Below are positions 59,423-64,000 of a DNA stretch of 64,000 nucleotides, piece after piece (positions within the stretch are counted from its first letter, which is position 1; the number at the start of each line of letters is the position of its first letter). This stretch comes from VRUE01 sp963816785 (lineage in GTDB: Bacteria; Actinomycetota; Thermoleophilia; Solirubrobacterales; 70-9). The translations under genes and the position numbers were made by a program. Under the pieces are notes generated by a model. The model saw only the letters and a list, made by a program, of their open reading frames with translations, made no database searches and had not been told where the DNA came from. The stretch spans positions 930,001 through 994,000 of the forward strand of contig CAWFLL010000004.1 of the NCBI GenBank assembly GCA_963816785.1, read 5' to 3'.

Positions 59423-61767
59423 GTGGCGGCTCGCAGACCTCTGCCGTGATTCGACCTATCGCACCCGGCAGAGTCGGTACTCGGCTTCGAGCAGCTCCGC
59501 CGCTCAGACGTCGAGCGTGCCGGCGGCAAGGGCGCGAACCTCGGAGAGCTGACCGCCGCGGGCCTGCCGGTTCCCCCCGGCTTCGTGGTGAGCGCTGCCG
59601 CCTATGCCGCGTACTGCGACGACAGCGGCCTGCGTTCGCGGATCGCGGAGCGACTGGCCGCGGTCGACGTCGAGGACACCGACCGGCTCGATCGCGCGGC
59701 GGCCGAGATCCGCTCGATGATCGAGACCGAGCCCCTGCCCGAGTGGCTCGAAGACGACGATCTGCGAGGCCTACCTGAGCCTTGGGAGCGGCGACCCGCA
59801 CGTCGCGGTGGCGGTTCGCTCCTCCGCGACGGCCGAGGACACCGCGTCGGCCTCCTTCGCCGGGATGAACGAGACCGTGCTCAACGTGCGCGGAACCATC
59901 TTCCTGTTGGACGCGGTTCGGAAATGCTGGTCCTCCCTGTTCGGCGCTCGCACCATCTACTACCGCGCACAGAAGGGCTTTGCCCAGGCCGAGATGGACA
60001 TCGCGGTCGTCGTCCAGCGCCAGATCGAGGCAACCCGCGCCGGGGTGATGTTCACGATCGATCCCGCCACCGGGGCCAGCGACCGGCTGGTGATCGAGGG
60101 CGCCTTCGGCCTCGGGGAGTCGGTGGTCTCCGGATCGGTCTCCCCGGACCGCTACGTGGTCAGCAAGGAGGAGCTGGCGATCGAGAAGCGAGAAGTTCGC
60201 CACAAGGAGATCGAGGTCGATCGCGGCGGCCAACGCCGGCACCGTGACCCGCGAGCTGGCGCCGAGCGAGGCCGAGCAAGCCGGTGCTGAGCGATGAGGA
60301 GGCGCGACGAATCGCCGAGCTCGGGGTCCGGATCGAGGCCCACTACGGCGCCCCGCAGGACACCGAGTGGGCGATCGACGACGCGGGCAAGATCTGGATG
60401 CTGCAGTCGAGGCCGGTGACCAGCACCGGGGGCGAGGGCGAGCCCGGGCCCACCGCCGACGCCGGCAAGGAGCTGGTGAGAGGACTTGGCGCCGCGCCCG
60501 GGATGGCGAGCGGGACGGTGCGGGTGATCGGCTCGCGCGAGGACGCCGCGGAGCTGGTCGAGGGCGAGGTTCTCGTCACCCACATGACCGCGCCGGACTG
60601 GGTCCCGCTGATGCGCAGGGCAGCGGCGATCGTCACCGACTCCGGTGGGATGACCTGCCACGCGGCGATCGTCTCGCGCGAGCTGGGGATCCCCTGTGTG
60701 GTCGGCACCGCCAATGCCACCGCCGTCCTGCAGCGACGGCGAACTGGTCACCGTCGATGCGGGCAGCGGCATCGTGACCGAAGGCAAGACGGTCACCGCG
60801 GAGCCGATCGAGGCAGCGGAAGAGCGCGAAGCCGCTGCGCCCTCGCAGCCACTGAGGACGAAGCTGCTGGTCAATCTCTCCGAGCCGTCTCAGCTCGAGC
60901 GCGTGGAGGGCCTCGACGTGGACGGCGTCGGCCTGCTGCGGGCGGAGCTGATGGTCGTCGAGGCGCTCGACGGAGAGCACCCGCGCGCGCTTCTCGAGCG
61001 AGGCGAAGGCGAGCGCTTCGTCGAGCGAATGGCCGACTCGCTGATGCAGTTCGCCGCCGCCTTCTCGCCCCGCCCGATCACCTATCGGACGATCGACTTC
61101 CGCAGCAACGAGTTCCGCGGCCTGAAGGGCGGCGAGCGCTTCGAGCCGGAGGAGGCCAATCCGATGATCGGCTACCGAGGCGCCCTGCGCTACACGCACG
61201 AGCCCGACCTGTTCGAGCTCGAGCTGCAGGGCCGTCGACCGCGTCTGGGCCGCCGGCCACGGCAACGTCCACCTGATGCTGCCCTTCGTGAGGACGCCGC
61301 GGCGAAGTGGCCTTCTGCCGCGAGCAGATCGAGCGAGTCGGCCTGCTCGGCAGACCCGGCTTCGAGCTGTGGGTGATGGCCGAGGTCCCCTCGGTGCTGT
61401 TTCACCTTCCCCGCTACGCGGAGCTGGGGATCGCCGGCATCTCGATCGGCTCCAACGACCTGACCCAGCTCGTCCTCGGCGCCGACCGCGACTCCGAGCT
61501 GGTGGCCGAGGTCTTCGACGAGCGCGACCCCGCCGTCACCGAGTACATCGAGCGCCTGCTCGCCCGGGCGCGGGAGCTCGGCCTGAAGACCTCGATCTGC
61601 GGACAGGCGCCGTCGGTCTACCCCGAGTACGCGGAGCTGCTGGTCGGCTGCGGCATCGACGCCATCTCGGTCAACATCGATGCGGTCGAGCGGGCGCGCC
61701 GCCTGATCGCCGCGGCCGAGTCGGGACCACCGCTCGAACGAGCCAGAGCCGAAGGAGAGGCAGATGA
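59419..61767 (+). CDS. ppsA: Phosphoenolpyruvate synthase (about six frameshifts)
   Basis: The start MSGGSQTSAVIRPIAPGRVG at 59419. After slips near 59474, 59770, 60235, 60735, 61225 and 61300 the pieces align in order: GFEQLRRSDVERAGGKGANL; VAVRSSATAEDTASASFAGM (ATP-grasp); TRAGVMFTIDPATGASDRLV; IWMLQSRPVTS; the phospho-His domain DSGGMTCHAAIVSRELGIPC with catalytic His; YRTIDFRSNEFRGLKGG; and the PEP/pyruvate barrel FELWVMAEVPS, ISIGSNDLTQLVLGADRDS, SICGQAPSVYPEYAELLVG. Total about 780 aa, the normal length. Reaction: pyruvate + ATP + H2O to PEP + AMP + Pi. It ends with an ATGA overlap with the ADH gene. Confidence 0.88.
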
Positions 61768-62808
61768 AGGCCTACCAGCTGACCGCGTGGCAGACGCCGC
61801 CGGAGATGCGCGAGGTCCCGGTGCCCGAGCCCGGGCCCGGAGAGGTGCTGGTCAAGGTGGGCGGCGCCGGCGCCTGCCACTCCGACCTGCACCTGATGGA
61901 GTGGCCGGAGGGGACGATGGACTTCGACCTGCCCTTCACGCTCGGCCACGAGAACGCCGGCTGGGTCGAGGCTCTGGGCGCCGGGGTGGAGGGCCTCGAG
62001 GAGGGCGAGGCGGTGGCCGTCTACGGCCCCTGGGGCTGCGGCCGCTGCCGCGCCTGCCGGCTCTCGGCCGAGAACTACTGCGAGCGCCAGGCGGAGATCG
62101 GCGCCTTCGGCGGCGGCCTCGGCCTCGACGGCGGCATGGCCGAGTACATGCTCGTCCCCCACTCGCGGCTGCTGCTGCCGCTGGGCGAGCTCGATCCCCG
62201 CGACGCCGCTCCCCTGTCCGACGCGGCACTGACCCCCTACCACGCGATCAAGCGCTCGCTGCACCTGCTGGTCCCCGGCTCCACCGCTGTGGTGATCGGC
62301 GTCGGCGGGCTCGGCCACATGGGCGTGCAGATCCTGCGAGCGCTCAGCCCGGCCCGGATCGATCGCCGTCGACGTCACTGCCGACAAGCTCGCGACTCGC
62401 CCGCGAGGTCGGCGCCGATGAGACGGTCGAGGCGGGTGAGGCGGCGGCCGAGCGGATTCGCGACCTGACCGCCGGCCGCGGCGCCGAGCTGGTGCTCGAC
62501 ATGGTCGGCTCTGACGATTCGATCGCCCTCGGCCAGCGCAGATCACCCGATTCGAGAGCCATCTGACCGTCGTCGGGCTGGCCGGAGGGAAATTCGAGTT
62601 CGCTTTCGGAGCGCTGCCCTTCGAGGCCCAGCTGACCATCCCCTACTGGGGCAGCGCGGTCGAGCTGGCGGAGGTGCTCGACCTCGCTCGCGCCGGGAAG
62701 ATCCGCGCCCACGTCGAGCGCTTCGGGCTCGATCGGGTCGAGGACGCCTACGAGCGAATGCGCGAGGGCACCCTCGACGGCCGGGCGGTGATCTGCCCCC
62801 ACGGATGA
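61764..62808 (+). CDS. Zinc-dependent NAD(P) alcohol dehydrogenase (about three frameshifts)
   Basis: The start MKAYQLTAWQTPPEMREVPV at 61764. Catalytic Zn GACHSDLHLMEWPEG and GHENAGWVEALG, structural Zn CGRCRACRLSAENYC, then GGMAEYMLVPHSRLLLPLGE and the Rossmann GVGGLGHMGVQILRA. Slips near 62350, 62395 and 62545 break the end. Restored text is VGADETVEAGEAAAERIRDL, LVLDMVGSDDSIALG, HLTVVGLAGGKFEFAFGALP and GRAVICPHG, stop at 62808. About 346 aa. Relatives in this context are aldehyde/alcohol reductases of stress clusters. Confidence 0.85.
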
Positions 62809-62828
62809 TCGCGAGCCGGTGAGGGCGC

Positions 62829-64000
62829 ATGGCGCGACCCAAGTTCGTCCAGATCCCCCCGCACCGCCTCGATCGGTTCAAGCCGCTGCTGGGCGAGGGC
62901 TATGGGCGAGTCGAGGCAGCCGCCGTTCGTGCCCGACGCCTGTTCGAGGGGCGGGCGATCTGGCACGTCAGCTCGACCCTGCGGGGCGGCGGCGTTGCGG
63001 AGATGCTGCGCTCGTTGCTCCCCTACGTGCGGGGGGCCGGCATCGACACCCGTTGGATCGTCCTGCGAGAGCGAGCCGAGTTCTTCGAGCTGACCAAGCG
63101 CCTTCACAACAACCTCCACGGCGACCCCGGCGACGGGGGCCCGCTCGGCGCCGCGGAGCGCGAGCTCTACGAGGAGACGCTCGCGGCAAGCGCCCGCCAC
63201 CTCTCCCCTCTGCTGCAGCCGGGGGACATCGTCTTCCTTCACGACCCCCAGACCGCGGGCTTGCGGCGGCGGCGAAGGCGGCCGGAGCGAGAGTCGTCTG
63301 GCGCTGTCATATCGGGGCCGACCGCCCGGACGAGATCGTCCGGCGCGCCTGGGACTTCCTCGATCCCTACGTTCAAGTGGCGGATGCCTACGTGTTCTCT
63401 CGCCGCGAGTACGTCTGGGAGATGCTCGACCGCGAGCGAGCGTGGGTGGAGGCGCCCTGCATCGACCCCTTCTCGCCCAAGAACCAGGAGCTGGACTCCG
63501 GCTACGGTCGAGGCGATCGTCGGGGCGATCGGACTCGGGCGCAAGCTCGCCCGAGCTCGTGCCCACCTTCACCCGCGCCGACGGCACCCCCGGTCGAGTC
63601 GAGCGCCATGCCGAGATCTTGCAGGAGACGCCACTTCCGGAGGGCGCGCCGGTGGTGGCGCAGATCTCACGCTGGGACCGGCTCAAGGACCACCGCGGCC
63701 TGCTCTCGTGCTTCCACCGCCACCTGGGCGGTGAGGATCTACAACTCTTCCTCGCCGGCGCCGGCGACCACTGCGGTCGCCGACGACCCGGAAGGGGCCT
63801 CCGTCTGGCGCGAGATCGGCGACGCCTGGCGCGAGCTTCCCGCCGAGATTCGAGGCCGAGTCCACCTGGTGAGCCTGCCGATGGACGACCTCGACGAAAA
63901 CGGCGCGATGGTCAACGCCCTGCAGCGCCGGGCCGATGTCGTCGTGCAGAAGAGCATCGCGGAGGGCTTCGGCCTGACCGTCGCCGAGGCGATGTGGAAG
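62829..64000 (+). CDS. treT: TreT-like trehalose synthase (GT4 glycosyltransferase), partial and frameshifted
   Basis: The start MARPKFVQIPPHRLDRFKPL is 20 bases after the ADH stop. N-terminal domain: AIWHVSSTLRGGGVAEMLRS, LLPYVRGAGIDTRWIVLRER, EFFELTKRLHNNLHGDPGDG, DIVFLHDPQTAGL, then in other frames VVWRCHIGADRPDEIVRRAW and AWVEAPCIDPFSPKNQEL. C-terminal GT-B domain: VVAQISRWDRLKDHRGLLS, EIRGRVHLVSLPMDDLDENG, and VQKSIAEGFGLTVAEAMWK with the E-x7-E donor motif. Slips near 63265, 63505, 63560, 63735, 63770. The gene continues past the window end. Known family reaction: transfer of glucose from NDP-glucose to glucose giving trehalose. Confidence 0.78.

Overview
The window is a high-GC (roughly 65-70 %) bacterial chromosome segment. 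Its gene content and protein style point to an actinobacterium of class Thermoleophilia, near Solirubrobacterales (inference). The signs are a primary sigma factor of actinobacterial type, actinobacterial marker families (DUF6325 with SHOCT, DUF7144, DUF4395, F420-type nitroreductase, Rv2578c-like radical SAM), an actinobacterial LexA box, and secreted proteins that end in FecR-like or Lys-rich beta-sandwich C-terminal domains of a kind common in that lineage. Three complete tRNA genes (Val-CAC, Tyr-GTA, Thr-CGT) and a long SRP RNA with an Alu domain are present. There is no CRISPR array, rRNA, transposase or integrase.

Layout. 0-3 kb: SRP RNA, a lipoprotein, a relic joining a response-regulator start to a PepSY end, a cation/proton antiporter and tRNA-Val. 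3-15.1 kb: a block bounded by tRNA-Val and a 49-bp direct repeat of its 3' part. It carries a TetR-P450 operon with a divergent methyltransferase, a CadC-type ArsR/CDF/ICMT metal operon, two class III nucleotide cyclases, and a divergent arsenic/persulfide-type locus: ArsR-rhodanese, ArsM-like, DUF4395 and SHOCT against MBL dioxygenase, MFS and DsrE. A third, shorter tRNA fragment lies at 15.9 kb. 16-25 kb: an ArsP/YraQ-like permease, glutamate decarboxylase and small housekeeping enzymes (ArfB, pterin dehydratase, GST, Zn-ADH), then an HD-GYP phosphodiesterase. 25.2-32.7 kb: an AT-rich regulatory region, an MFS exporter and a five-gene peptide ABC transporter operon. 32.6-43.7 kb: DNA repair and nucleotide genes (ATP ligase, LexA-boxed radical SAM, dCTP deaminase, family-5 UDG) mixed with core genes (sigma factor, FolE2, PgsA). 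43.7-54.3 kb: secreted proteins (a Cys-ladder RTX-like protein, DUF1800-DUF1501-cupredoxin operon, a beta-helix protein, a Gly-rich protein) and an NAD formate dehydrogenase/class III ADH pair for formaldehyde oxidation. 56-64 kb: a stress or dormancy-like cluster (FAD oxidoreductase, phosphoribosyltransferase, dodecin, mini-Hsp20, USP, PEP synthase, Zn-ADH, TreT-like trehalose synthase).

Two cautions shape the annotation. First, about 17 loci are broken by single-base indels, especially at 34.8-38.5, 43 and 59-64 kb. Most are otherwise intact conserved genes, so I treat the breaks mainly as residual sequencing errors and give the full span as one CDS. Second, several loci look like genuine or assembly-made internal deletions that join the start of a gene to its end: response regulator/PepSY, MMPL, Hsp20 and DUF7144.
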